64,000 nucleotides of DNA from Diphasiastrum complanatum (lineage: Eukaryota > Streptophyta > Lycopodiopsida > Lycopodiales > Lycopodiaceae): assembly GCA_029204225.1 (NCBI GenBank), contig CM055095.1, forward strand, positions 21,488,252 to 21,552,251. The letters are read 5' to 3'. The notes beneath the pieces were generated by a model that saw nothing but the letters and a program-made list of their open reading frames with translations, did no database searches and was not told the DNA's origin. The translations under genes and the position numbers were made by a program. Below are positions 40,499-54,415 of the stretch, piece after piece (positions within the stretch are counted from its first letter, which is position 1; each line of letters opens with the position of its first letter).

Positions 40499-43400
40499 TT
40501 CATACATTTTTCTGTCTGTCAAGCGTCCTGCCTTCAAAATTTGACAATCAACTCAAGTACCCCACAGTAGACGGGCTGGGTAAGAGTTGCTACTGCTTCC
40601 TGCTTATCTCAAAGCCTTGTGCCTTGCCAGGACCATGAGGCTGCAAAGTGTCAATCTGGGACTGGAGGGAGGCAAAGCTGGTCATGACCATGCTATTACG
40701 ATGCATATATAAGATTGATCTCATGTTTAGATGTCCTAATCTTCGATGTCATAATTGGGCATTTAAAGTACTCACATTAGTTGAGAGTGCATATTCGTGA
40801 CTCAGAATGTACAAATTACCTTATCTGTTTCTAGAGAAGATTTCTTTATCGTTTTTGTCCAGAATGGCTTGTGCTCCTCGTGGATGTCCAATGTATATAT
40901 TGTGCATAGAATCATGCTATTGCAAAGTCACTACTAGTGAAACGAACAAAATTACTCGCCATCTTCCATTCACTTCTCTTCATGTCCTGTTCAGAAACAT
41001 TAAGTCAGCTGTTGTAATCTATTTCCCATGAAGCCTCTTTCAGGACATTAATTTCTGCATTAGTTAAATTTATTTGTTTTTGGTTTCTGTTTGTAAGCAC
41101 TTGGAGCTCTCCATTTGGTTTTTCATATTGGGATGAGCTAAATTTCTAGTTTGTATGCAATAGGTCTACTTTTCCCTCCTCAGCACATTCCTTCCAGATT
41201 TTTAAATAAAGGACTTGTTTTGATCAATTCCATTTCCCCCTTTTCACAACAAATTTTTTTTAGCATTGGAATTGCAAAACAATGAGGTTCAGGGTGTGGT
41301 TTTGAGGAAATTAACTTGAATAGAGCAAGCTACTAAAGGGTTTGCATGGGTGAATAAAGATTGCTTGATTCCCATTTATCTAGTATCATTAATATGAAGC
41401 TAAGTTGCACATTCCGTTCCGGAATGCGTTCCAAAATGTGATCCGGAAAATCCCATTAGGGTTTCTTGGCTCGCAAATTTTTTTTTTTTTTCAAAAGCTG
41501 CCAATATGGCTATCATGTAAAAGGATTTCAAAAGAGGAGTTCGGTTGCTTGGTTTTAGATGGTTATCCCCCAATATTTGCTATTCACTTCAATCAGATAC
41601 TGAAGCAAATCTTTTTTGTAGATATATTCATTGGCCATTCATTTCAATTTTATCTGCTTTAGTATTTCTACTATTCAGTTGGATTGCAACCAGTGGTGGA
41701 TCCCTGCTCAATGAGAAAAAAAATTGCACATTTTTTTGCGATCCGGGAGCGTCTGGTCTCGGATCGCATGATCCAAATCGTATTTGCAGCAAACATCGCT
41801 AATTTTTTTTTCTTCTAGATCGTCAATTTTTGTTCAATGAAGTTGAATGCCACTATCTTCATAGAGTTGCATATAATGCCGTAAAATCTTTTGAAAGGTA
41901 GCTTTGTTTTGGCCTTGTGGAGTTCAAGAGGAAGGTCAAAAAGATGATTGAAAACATTTTTTAAAAGGTGTAGTAGTTGAATTCTATGAATGGCTTGTCA
42001 TTGACAGTGAAAATCAAAGGCCAAGATATTAGCACCTTGAATATTTAACTATAAAAAACAGTGAGTCTTTTATTCTTTGGACGGCTTGGAACTTGTACCT
42101 TCCTTAAAGAGCAATGGCTATGTGTCTAGTAGACAAGCAATATTTTCATTCAACAATTGTTGATGATGACATGAAGCACTCTAGTGATCATGAACAATGT
42201 TTGGCATTTTCATTAGCCAATAATGCAAGTAGTCATCTAACTTCAATCTCATTCGAATTTTATATCGCCTTGACTTAGAAGCATCAATGGTTTTTTGGCT
42301 CTTTTTCCTAAATCTCAACTATAGCTCACGCTCTTTGCCATTCAACATTTCAAATGAATTATGAGTGTCAAGAGCTTTAAGAACTTCTTTACAAATTTAT
42401 GAACATTAAGTTCCGAGAGGTTTGTCATGATTTCTCATGCAAGATGGTATTGTCTAAATCCAATTGGTAAATCATTTTGGTCCTCAAATTTATTATATTA
42501 ATGTTTATCAACTCTATTGAAATCCCATATGTTTCTCAAGTGGAAAAAGATTCTATGAAACTTAGTGTAGAGAATAGATCAATAAGACATTTCTCCCTTT
42601 GAGCTTTGTCCTCATCCATTAGAGATCTTAATGGACTCATTTATGAGAGTCAAATGCGAATTGTGGGAATATACAATGGAGACTTTTATTCCTTTAGAAG
42701 GCAGACACAATAATGTAACTTTTATACATTCTCATAGGAACCTAATCAACATGCTAAGTAACACATGGACAATATTTGTTGAGATTGTTTACAGTAGTTC
42801 CCAATGGCATGTCAACTTCTATGGCACAACACATAGGGAGGCCCCTTCTACCATGGGCACAAACCCTCTTTACAAACAAGCCTAAGGCCCTTCTACAATT
42901 ACACACAAAACCCATTAATTTTCACCAAAGTGAGGATGTCCAAAATGAACCGACCTCCGAACCTCGGAAGGAGGAGGAGAAATTGCTACCAACGAGCTCA
43001 CCTTGCAAGTGCACACTAGCGTATTTGAGTAGGGTGTAGTCCGTGATTTTGTAACTCCATTATCTTGAATGAGTGCTAATAACTATCTTGTTGGTTCTCT
43101 CAACAAAATGTTTAGAATATCCAATGAAAGCTCTGGATTGTATGTTTGTCATAACAATTTAACAAAATCTTAAACATATGTAAATGTTCAAAAAATGTCA
43201 TAGAATAGGCAAGGAGTACCTTTTTATGTTGGTTCTTTTCCAACAAAAAAAAACAACCAAACACATTATCAATAATGTGTGTGATGCATTAATTGGAAGC
43301 CAACTTTGAACTTATGAAAACATATATTTATGTCTAGGGCTAATCGTTATGCTTATAGCTTAAATTTCATTTCATACTGAGCTAATACCTATTTGTAAAA

Positions 43401-44001
43401 AAATCAAGTTAAGAAAAATATAATCAAACTCAAGAATTATTATGTGTGTTGTGGCAAATGTCAAAGTTGGATGATCCTACACATTTGAATATGTAAAGTG
43501 TGTTTTTTTAGAGTATATCAAAGGATGCATCTAACTCGTGGAGGCTCTTCTCATTTCAGCATGGAGTTGATACAATACACAAAAAGCTCCTCTTCACAAA
43601 GAGGGAGTCTCTTAAATAAGCAAGAGAGTTCCTTAGGTGGCATCCTAGTGAATTTCCACATTTCACAAATTACAAGTGAAATAATGCTCTCCACTAGAGG
43701 TCACCATCAAAAGGTGGCTCACTCTACTTTCTTTAAGAGGAGTCTACTTGCATTTATTACATTAGCCTAGAAATACTAGTTCCTACATGGTCATTCCATC
43801 TTCCGGGATTCACCATGAGGCTTACACAGTTCCTACTTGATAGTATTAACTAGTATTCCTCCAGTCTATATCCGTCACAATTACATACACTACTCCAAAT
43901 GTCTCAATTAGAGTGTCTGGGTCCCCTCAAGGTCATTGGTCACCACCAGGCCTCGATGTGGAATTAAATCTAGGCGTGACCAATGATCTCAAATACTGGA
44001 T
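40499..44001. other. Intergenic region, nothing recognised
   Basis: AT-rich, with short unmatched open frames (for example 41405-41662, 42631-42885, 42776-43039, 43498-43770). No LTR, TIR or protein domain is seen. T/A homopolymers lie at about 41479-41490 and 43247-43256. Confidence 0.5.
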
Positions 44002-44679
44002 TGAAAATTGCCTACATTGGCAAATCTAGTCATGTAGAATATTGTACATATTGTCAATATTTCTTGTTATATGGCCAAAGTGCCACATGGCAATCTACAC
44101 CTAATGTAGGTTACCATGAGTCAAGAGGAGTGGTTTTGTCCATTTGGTAGCGATTCCTACTTTGTAGGATCTAGACCTTGATTTATGATGAGATTTGTAC
44201 CTACCATGCACCTACCAAGCATGACTCCTGAATCTAGGCTAGGGTTTTCACTTAAGGGCAAGAAAGTTGAGTCTACTTCTTTATTACATGCTGGATTTTC
44301 ACCTAACTTTGCAAAGGAAGTGTCTTTTACTATGTATTTCCATTCTCCATAGTGAGGAGATAGAAACATTTTGGAGCCTCAAGGAGAAACTCGGATTTTC
44401 TCTCTTTGTATGATGATAGTGATTGAGTCCAATGAAATCCAGCTTTGACACACCTCAAACTCTGTCTACAGGTCATACAACAGCTTGCTTTTCACACGTG
44501 TGAACTAAGGATTAAGTTTTTGATCAATGCTTTGATTGTCTCTACTTGTTTTCTATCAAGCTGTTAAACTAGATCTTGTTTTTGGTTGACTAGTATATGA
44601 TAGATTGTATCAAGCACAAAATCAACCTTGTGGATCATTCAGAGATCCATTTATGGTCCTTAGTACTATACTTTCAACA
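44002..44679 (+). repeat. 5' LTR of copia family A (plus orientation)
   Basis: Starts tgaaaattgcc and ends ctttcaaca (TG...CA), 678 bp. It matches the inverted LTR at 22306-22976 along its whole length. A PBS follows immediately. Confidence 0.92.
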
Positions 44680-44692
44680 TGGTATCAGAGCC
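44680..44692 (+). other. Primer-binding site for initiator Met-tRNA
   Basis: tggtatcagagcc directly after the LTR. Confidence 0.92.
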
Positions 44693-44749
44693 AAGTACAA
44701 GGCTATTGATCAGTGTTTAAGACTAATCCAGTTTTAGCAAGTTTTTGGG

Positions 44750-46260
44750 TGCAAAAAGCTAGTATTGGAAGGGCTAAAGAGGCTTGGAAATCTTAAAAAT
44801 CAATCTATGAGTCTAGTAACACTTCAAGGGTTCTCATGCCTAGGAATCATATTCTGCAAAGCATGAAGAGGAGTGTTGAGAGTGCACAGGATTATGTGCT
44901 CAGAATCAAATCTGTAAATAGGGAGTCAGCTTCCATTGGAGAGAAGATTCAAGATGAAGAGCTTGTTCAGATTGTCCTTAATGGTCTAGGGAGTGGCTTT
45001 TCTAATTTGGTCCAAAGCTTTGCAATCCAAGACACTTTGCCCACTACTATAGAAAAACTTCATAGTATATTAGTGGCTGAAGAGTGTAGGATGATGCACA
45101 CCAATGCAACAATGAATTCTATGTCTCTGCAGGATGGTGATGAGAAAGCAAATTTCTCATTCAAAGGCAAGAAGAAGACCAATGGCCCGGTTTTTTCTGT
45201 GGAAAGAAAGGACATTTTGCATCAGAATGTCTCAAGAAGAAGAAGGCACAAGAGAGCAAACAAAGCAACAACACACATCAGGAGGAGGAGGAGGATGAAA
45301 AAGAGTCATCTTTGATGGTTTCCAACAAACCTCCATCATCCAAGAGCAACACCAATGATTCTTGGTGGATTGTTAGTGGGGCTAGCTCCCACATGACATA
45401 TCAAAAGGACATTTTTCCCACTTTACTTTCTTACAATGATGTACATAGATCAATCTATACTGCGGAATAGGTGTTGGCCAATTAATGGATAATGGCCTTG
45501 ATGTACAATTTAAACAGGGAGTTTGTTCCATCCTTAGAAATGATGAATGTATAGCTAAAGGCTTTAAGCAAGATAGATTGTTTAAGCTTGATATTGATAT
45601 TGTAGTGGAGAGTGTTAACTTGGCAAAGGTGGAGATATCAAAGGTAGAACTATGGCACAAAAACTTCAAAGCCATGGAAACTATGTGTGCAAAGGAGCAC
45701 TTGGCCTCCCCAAGCATTTGTCAAAGTGTGGGAAGATATGTGAAGCATGTAGCCTCTCAAAGGCTCACAAACTACCCTTCTCAAGATCTATATCAAGATC
45801 AAGCTCTCCTCTTGAACTCATCCATTCGGATGTTCATAGCTTTTCACATGAGCCTAATGGTGGTGCCAAGTATTATGTAATCTTCATTGATGACTATTCT
45901 AAATATTGTTGGATGTACCTCTTGTCTAGCAAAAATTTTCGTGAGTTTCTATATCATTTTTTTAGGATCCTGCGAGAAAGTTTTGCAAAACGTTCTAGAA
46001 TCTTTCTAGCATATTTTCGAGAATCTCTCGACCTACTTTTTGTATTCCTCCATTAAAGATGATGGCCACGTGATCATCATTTTTCACATGTGTGTACGCT
46101 CACATATCAAAACAAATATCGTTTCTTCTTAATTTAATTTTTTTCCTTTTCACAAATGGTCTTCCGTAATTAAAGATCGATCTGTCAAAACGATTCTTTT
46201 GTAAAGTTCAAGACTTTGGTAGAAAATCATCCTAGTACCAAGATTAAGGTATTAAGGAGT
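44750..46260 (+). pseudogene. Ty1/copia gag-protease-integrase front, family A
   Basis: Gag is recognisable from about 44760 (A-K-E-A-W-K-S then L-Q-S-M-K) to 45200; its first part is missing. After a frameshift at about 45190 comes a zinc knuckle, F-F-C-G-K-K-G-H-F-A-S-E-C, with the first Cys lost. Protease has V-S-G-A-S-S-H-M-T where D-S-G is expected. The pre-integrase domain follows (45480-45790: E-L-W-H-K, C-E-A-C-S-L-S-K-A-H-K-L), then the integrase start F-I-D-D-Y-S-K-Y-C-W (about 45880-45920). An unrelated stretch (45935-46203) interrupts integrase, which resumes as L-V-E-N-H-P-S-T-K-I-K-V-L-R-S (46210-46255). A foreign LTR fragment cuts it at about 46261. RT and RNase H are absent. 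Confidence 0.88.
45935..46203. mobile_element. Insertion of about 270 bp inside copia integrase
   Basis: AT-rich non-coding sequence that separates two consecutive pieces of integrase. It contains cacatgtgtg and tcgagaatctctcga-like inverted words, but no clear TIRs or target duplication were found. Family unknown. Confidence 0.45.
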
Positions 46261-46425
46261 GGTTTGTTTTGTTTTTGCGAACGATTTTGTTTCTTTGAAT
46301 TTTCTTTTGTGCGGAAGCTCACAAGAACCTAGACACGTGACTATAGATCACAGAACAGATTTCATTCTAGCAATCAAGAAAAAGGAAGACAAGGAGATGC
46401 ATGAAAAATAGAGCAATCAAATATG
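46261..46425 (-). repeat. LTR fragment of copia family B, inverted
   Basis: The reverse complement matches about 25370-25535, the last part of the family B LTR, including the tctgttctgtgatct and gcatctccttgtctt words. It starts at the break in the family A integrase. Confidence 0.82.
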
Positions 46426-46830
46426 AAATCTAAAGGTCAATTTATCATCTATTTCAATCGTCCAAAACAGGAGGCCCTGGGTGTGTTGTATTGAAGGCAA
46501 CATTGTTGGAGACTACTTAAAGGTTTCCAAAATGGAAGAGTGTGCTTCATTGAATGCAACATTGTTGGCTAATAGATCAAACCGGACAACAATTAAATAT
46601 GGAAATGGTTATAAATACTATTGAAATAAAAGCATATTACTCTGTGTCAATTCACCTTATGTACGGTTTTGGCTTGTTTCGAATATATAGTATCTCTGAA
46701 TGTGTGTGGTAGTTTTTTATATATAGCATGATACTAAGTTTATTACCAGCAAGAGAATGAGAGAGCAAGAGAGGGAGCGAGGGGGTTTTCTTTTTTGGGA
46801 GGGGGGGGCTGGCCAGGCCACGGTGGCTTG

Positions 46831-46832
<2 letters not shown>
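46426..46832. other. Unassigned sequence with a short repeated phrase
   Basis: Two copies of a phrase like ttgaa(g/t)gcaacattgttgg, about 60 bases apart (46489-46510 and 46551-46570). No protein match. The right end is G-rich. Confidence 0.4.

Positions 46833-46915
<83 letters not shown>
46833..46915. repeat. (GA)n microsatellite, 83 bp
   Basis: Uninterrupted GA array after a G-rich stretch. Confidence 0.93.
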
Positions 46916-46920
<5 letters not shown>

Positions 46921-46976
46921 TGATGCCCTACAACCAATGTTGCAGATTCACTAGCAATGTTCTACTGACATTGTTT
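46915..46976 (+). repeat. Dispersed repeat, copy 1
   Basis: tttgttgatgccctacaacc...ctagcaatgttctactgacattgtttc matches 50920-50981 in the same orientation with a few differences. Both copies lie near tcggatgc-rich sequence, so they may be pieces of one LTR family. Confidence 0.65.
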
Positions 46977-47329
46977 CAAAAGGATTTGGAGCTATGCGTT
47001 GATGAATGGGTGTGTGGAGATGATGGAGCATGGATCATATGATAGAAGGATTGATAGCGGTCAATTTGCAAGAAAAATTGGCTGAATTGGATCGTCAGAA
47101 ATTTGCCAATCAGTCATGAACTCACCCGAAAATTGTGTGAAGTAAAAATTAAGTGGGCGGCTGACGTATTTATATGAAAATTTTCTTAGGTTAGCTGTCA
47201 GCTGCAATTTCATCGGATGCAAATGACTCGTCGGACATAATTTTGTCAAATGCAACGTCGGAGGGAATGTCGGGTGCAATGCCGCGCTTTATCGACGTAG
47301 CGTATTATAAAATTACGATAATAACCCGT
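46977..47329. other. Unassigned, with tcggatgc / gtcggatg words
   Basis: Contains several gtcgga(t/g) phrases at 47210-47285 similar to the 50270-50640 repeats. No coding sequence recognised. Confidence 0.4.
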
Positions 47330-48930
47330 ATGGCCTAGAAAGACATAAATTTCTTCATTGTACCTAGTAGGGGCCCTTCTAGAATCACCCTGATCTTTTT
47401 AGGATCAATGGTGATACCATTTTGAGAAATGATATGGCCCAATACCACACCATGGGTAACCTAGATTTGGCACTTTTTGGGATTCAATGAAATTTCAAGC
47501 CTTCGACATCAAACAAACACTTGTTCCAGGGCATCGAGATGCTTATCCGCTAAAGAATGTACACCAAGATCGTCGAGATAAATCTCTAGATTCTTGTGTA
47601 ATAGATCCTTGAAAGCTCGTTGCATCACCCTTTGGAATGCCGATGGGGCATTGCACAAACAACATAACAATATACACGAATGTGCCAAACATTGTAACAA
47701 ACTCCGTTTTGAAACGATCTTCAGGAGCAATTTGGACTAAGAAATAGCCACTAAAATTGTCCAGAAAGCTAGAAGCTTCTGCTCCTACCATATCTTCGAG
47801 GATTTATGTGGTCAAAGGTAATGGGAAGTGATCTTTCTCTATTTGATCATTAAGTGTCTTTAAATCCATGCAGATACGGAGTTTATCATTTTTCTTTGGT
47901 ACCACCACAATTGGCGATACCCAACTTGTGTGCTCGATTTCATAAATGAAACCAGCATCGAGAAGCTTCTAAATATCTTCTCTTATCTTCTTTCAATGGG
48001 TAGGATTGGTGCAATAAGATTTTGCTCTCACAAGTATTGCACCATTCTGTAGTGGGATTGTATGCACTACAATCAAGAGAAACTCCCTTCATTTCTTTAT
48101 AACTCCACGCAAACACATCTCTGTATTTGTGCAATAACATTTCCAGATCCCATAATTGGGTTGGATTCAGACGGGCTCCTATGTGAACGACACGGTCTAT
48201 GTCTTCATCACTATCCTTTAGATTTAGAGAAATGGTCTTTGCAGGTCTCTCAAAAGAAGTTGATGGTGGTTGAGGCTCCCATTTTGGCTTTACCATATCG
48301 ATGATCACATCATCAGTCGTGTAATTTTTAAAGTGCTATGAAACATCATATAGTGGATCATCAACTATCTCCTGAGTGGGATCTTAGGAATGTCCTCTAC
48401 AAGTTTGCTTGTAGATGATGAAGCTTGACTAGGATTTTTTGGTTTTTGTCAAAGGTTTGATTGGTTGTTTCAGCTTTTCGTGCATTTGGAATTGCTTATT
48501 AGTCAATCTTACATCAACCTTTGGTTTGTTTTTTAGCATGTGAGATGTTTGTATATTTTTAGTACTAGGCATGCATGGATTTTTTTTGTGTTTTTCGCGA
48601 ACGAAGTCTTCATCAATGGTGCTTAAGACTTCATCATTGTGTACGTCCCATTGATAGACTTTTAATTTTGGTTGGTATACATGAGTGTTTATTGGTTGTG
48701 GATGGCCAATGGTGATGGAAGTTTAATCTCTTTCGATATACGATGCTTTCCTAATCTCTCCAGATCCAGCATGTGGATAAGCTGGTCTTTAGATAACTCA
48801 TTTTCTCTCACTAGTAGAATGCCATCGTCACTAGTGGATACTTCAGTAAGAAAAGCATTTTTAGGTATCCACTCAACAAGGAGTGCATTTATCATGTATA
48901 AAGGTAGGATGAGAGTGTTGATATCCATGG
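47330..48930 (-). pseudogene. Ty3/gypsy pol relic (protease linker to RT)
   Basis: Minus-strand pieces in order: 48928-48689 (a linker frame with W-I-P-K-N-A-F-L-T-E-V); 48308-47940 (I-G-A-R-L-N-P-T-Q, L-L-H-K-Y-R-D-V-F-A-W-S, the usual lead-in to gypsy RT); 47791-47543 (RT, F-L-D-N-F-S-G-Y, F-K-T-E-F-V); 47730-47509 (N-A-P-S-A-F-Q-R-V-M, L-D-D); and 47500-47340 (L-G-H-I-I-S-Q-N-G-I, D-P-K-K-I). Several frameshifts and stops. No LTR identified. The D-V-F-A-W-S lead-in is typical of plant gypsy elements. Confidence 0.82.
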
Positions 48931-49501
48931 AGTTTATGGTTTGCTTGGTTTGTCATAAATAAGTGGGAATGAGCAGAAGAACAGTCAAATTGAAAGATTC
49001 ACAAATGCACAAAGAATGATACAGTAGTAGGACTGAAAGATTGCACTCTAATCAAAAATCAAAACAATGAGTACAATTGCTTGAAGTAATAACTTCAGCT
49101 TACAGTTGTTGAGTGTGATAACGCTGGCTATTTTTTGAATAATCTCAAAATCTATTTTTAGATGAAGATTCTAGGATAATATCTTACAAAATATCTGAAA
49201 CTACCTTCTGTTGCAGTTATTACAATCGCCTCATTACAGTTAATGTATGTACAAAGTGGGTGGACTGTCAACGTGAAGTCGTTGGTTCGGATTTAGACCG
49301 ACAATATCAAAATTTACAAGTATCAAAAAATATACACTGGCTCAAAAAATACAGAATCTTTCGAGTCGATCCAGTATCGAAAATTCTGAAAACTTCGATC
49401 CTAAACTTTCGATCCCTTGAACATAAATTTGAGCCCTCTGTTCTGGTTTTTTAAGATGCTCATTATTGAATGGATTTGAGGCTGAGCATCGAATTCCAAC
49501 A
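48931..49501 (-). repeat. Probable 3' LTR of a copia element (minus orientation)
   Basis: At 49501 the minus strand starts tgttggaattcgatgctc immediately after a purine-rich tract, exactly where a 3' LTR should begin after the copia C-terminus at 49543-49640. The far end of the LTR is not resolved; 48931 marks the limit of the neighbouring gypsy relic, not a seen border. Confidence 0.5.
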
Positions 49502-49510
49502 CTCCACCTT
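49502..49510 (-). other. Polypurine tract
   Basis: aaggtggag on the minus strand, adjacent to the LTR start, serving plus-strand priming in reverse transcription. Confidence 0.6.
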
Positions 49511-50215
49511 AATGCGGATCCTAAAAACTTTTGATTTTTAGATTCAACATGTCATTGAATCTGAGATGGTGATCCTTTGACAGAGCCTTCGTGAAGTAAT
49601 TTGTTGTCATTGATTATGTCTTGCAGTAGACTAAGGATACCTCCTTGCTTTGCACTTTCTCTCTCAAATAGTGATACTTAATTTTTTATGCTTGCTTCGA
49701 GAATGAAATCTCGGATTGAGAGAGAGAGCTATGGTGCTTTGGTTGTCACAAAATATGGTCGTTGGATGTGACTGTGCAAGGTCAATTTCTGCTAGCAAGT
49801 GCCTCAGCCAATTTGCCTCCTTTGTAGCATTTGTGGCAGCAATGTACTCTGATTAGTTAATGATAATGCTACTGAGGTCTGCTTTCAGCTGTTCCACGAG
49901 ATTGGGTCTTGATTGTATAAAAATACAAAACTAAAAGTAGACATTCTAGTATCGAAATCTCTTGCCCAATCTGCATCTGTGTATCCTTCAAGCATGTTAG
50001 AAGGTTGGCTGCCTCCATAATAGATACTAAGATGTTTGGTTGTCTGAATGTACTTCATGACTTTTGTGAGCACTTTCCAATGGGTTAGACCTGGATTTGA
50101 TAGAAACTGGCTAAGTGAACTGATTGAATACGCAATGTCGAGTCGAGTGCAAATCATTGTATACATTAGTGAGCTGATGATGGAGTGAAATGGATATTGC
50201 TTCATCTCCTCTATG
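49511..50215 (-). pseudogene. Ty1/copia RT-RNase H and C-terminus relic
   Basis: Minus strand: 50205-49885 encodes S-L-M-Y-T-M-I-C-T-R-L-D-I-A-Y-S, L-S-N-P-G-L-T-H-W and Y-T-D-A-D-W-A-R-D (RNase H). The RNase H continues in broken frames, and the polyprotein ends at 49640-49550 with T-N-Y-F-T-K-A-L-S-K-D-H-H-L-R-F and a stop. The earlier part of the element is missing beyond 50215, where tandem repeats begin. Confidence 0.85.
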
Positions 50216-50269
50216 ACAATTTGGTGGATATGTTGTTGGTTACAGTCTCAGATGCAGTTGTTGGCTGCT

Positions 50270-50640
50270 TGTTGAATATAGGATCGTTGGATGCACGTCG
50301 GATACCGGATTGTCGGATGCATGTTGGATACAAGATCGTCGAATGCACATCGGCGTTGGATGCACGTCGGATAGAAAATCGTCGAATGCATGTCAGATAC
50401 AAGATCTTTGGATGTACATCGGATAGAAAATTGTCAGATGCACGTCGAATAGAAAATCATCAGAGGCAATTGCGAGAATCTCGAAAGATTTATCGAATGA
50501 AATCTCGGATGGAAATTCGTCGAATGCAAATGTGAGAGTCCTGAAGGATCTGTCGGATGAAATTTCGGATATAAATTTATCAGATGCAATTTAAAGTCTG
50601 GTTTTCGAGTGCATGTCGGATGTATTTTTAGGTTTGGTTG
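50270..50640. repeat. Degenerate minisatellite of gtcggatgca-type units
   Basis: About a dozen imperfect units of roughly 25-35 bases built on gcacgtcggata(c/g)a(a)gatcgtcgga(t) recur between 50280 and 50640. A plus-strand frame (50185-50535) reads through as repeated D-A-R-R-I-E-N-x-R-M-H, but this is best explained by the repeat. Confidence 0.75.
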
Positions 50641-50919
50641 TCGAGTGCACGATGGTTCTAAACTCAGATTATCCTTCCTCCCTTAAAAGAGTGCGTGGAA
50701 CAGTAGAGAGCGGTGGGGCAGTGGATTTGTTAAACTGTTTTAGTTTAGGTTCGGATGGAATGCTAAATTCAGAGAGGAGATTGAATGCGTGCTTGTACAA
50801 AAATGAATGCAAGAAATCAAGCAGGCAGTCACAATGACAGAGAACTAGAAGATGGATTGTAAGATATGAGTTCTTCAACACGATTTAAGCAGATTATCAT
50901 TAGGGCAACGATGCCAATG
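50641..50919. other. Unassigned
   Basis: No match recognised. Open frames on both strands overlap and look random. Confidence 0.35.
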
Positions 50920-50981
50920 TTTGCTGATTCCCTACAACTCAATGTTGTAGATTCGCTAGCAATGTTATACTGACATTGTTT
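50920..50981 (+). repeat. Dispersed repeat, copy 2
   Basis: Matches 46915-46976 (same orientation): tttgctgattccctacaact...ctagcaatgttatactgacattgtttc. Confidence 0.65.
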
Positions 50982-53283
<2,302 letters not shown>

Positions 53284-53560
53284 TAAAAGTACAGTACTTT
53301 GGGGACCAAAAATGGATCTTCAAAGATCCACAAGAGTTATTACGTGCTTACTTACCAATCTATCAGAAAACTAGTTACCAAAAACTTGATCTAGATTGGC
53401 AGGTTCACAAACAACAAGCATTGATAATGAAAATACAGATCATTGACACAAATCCGAGTTGGCACGTGTGTACTGCAAGCTATTGTACGACCTACAAGCT
53501 GAGTTTGACCAAGATCCGAGAGCACTCATTTGATCAAACAACCAATTTACTCTTAATTGG
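53284..53560 (-). repeat. LTR fragment of copia family A (minus orientation)
   Basis: Matches the plus-strand left part of the LTR at 22306-22560 (aaagtacagtact..., gatccacaag, caatctatcag). It ends next to the RT fragment at 53570. Confidence 0.72.
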
Positions 53561-54089
53561 TTCATAACAATTTTTAGATCACTGAGACATAAAAACTTGT
53601 TCTCAAATGAGTCATTACACATCTTATCTTCAAATTCCTTCTTGATGAATCCCTCAAGTTGCCTCATGTAGTTCTCATAGCATACCTCGGTTTGCCTCAT
53701 GTAGATCTCATAGCAAATGGTTCATCAAGCATTGAAGTAAGAAAAGTGTTGAAAGTGAATGGTTGAGAATCTTCCCCTTGATTACCTTTGCCAAGATAAG
53801 TGAGCCTTGAAGGCTCAGCCCTTGCCTTTGTGGACCTTCTTGGAGCACTTGATCTTTGAGGGGGATCCTCAAGATCTCCATTACTTTGTTGCTCCTCCTC
53901 GATCCTTGCAAGATCATTGACACCAAGGTTGTTGATTTCACTTTCATTCACACAAGATACTAGATGGATCCAAGCATCTCTTGTATAAACATCTAAGAAT
54001 GTTTCATGCATCTTATCATCACTACTTAGTACATGAGAAAAAGAGTGTACATTTGAATGAATGATTTCCTCTTTTGCCTTTGCAATTTT
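53561..54089 (-). pseudogene. Ty1/copia family A relic, RT and integrase-RT hinge
   Basis: Minus-strand frames 53700-53440 (M-R-Q-L-E-G-F-I-K-K-E-F-E-D, an RT piece) and 54011-53697 (hinge: N-D-L-A-R-I-E-E-E, L-E-D-P-P-Q, T-F-L-T-S-M-L-D-E-P). These match the family A copy at 22974-24448. The front half of the same element continues at 60137, because a full-length copia was inserted between. Heavily shortened. Confidence 0.8.
54085..54089. repeat. Target-site duplication, left (ATTTT)
   Basis: attt-t directly before the LTR at 54090 equals 60137-60141 directly after the other LTR. Confidence 0.85.
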
Positions 54090-54365
54090 ACTTAGAATTT
54101 GCTTTGCACAGGAACACAGATCATGCTACACAGTAACACAGACAGAAAATCACTCTCCTCAGCAAGATCACATAGCAACTGTGTTTTTCAAAATGAAATT
54201 ACACTATACATATAGTTGTTCACTCAGGCAACCCATGCATGACCCAGGTTGCCGTTGGCGGGACGCGTGTCCCGTCGACTTGCCTTGTGGCAAGGCCAAC
54301 TGATCCTTATCCATTGATAGGACCCACAATACAGTAACACAGTGATTCTAACTTTAATTCTAACT
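54090..54365 (-). repeat. 3' LTR
   Basis: Plus-strand view acttagaattt...attctaact. The ends form a short inverted repeat (a-c/g-ttagaatt). It lacks canonical TG...CA ends. Confidence 0.93.
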
Positions 54366-54374
54366 CTCTCCCTT
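54366..54374 (-). other. Polypurine tract
   Basis: aagggagag on the minus strand, next to the 3' LTR. Confidence 0.7.
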
Positions 54375-54415
54375 AAAGTAGAGTCACTTTTTATACAGTC
54401 ATATACATAGCTTTA

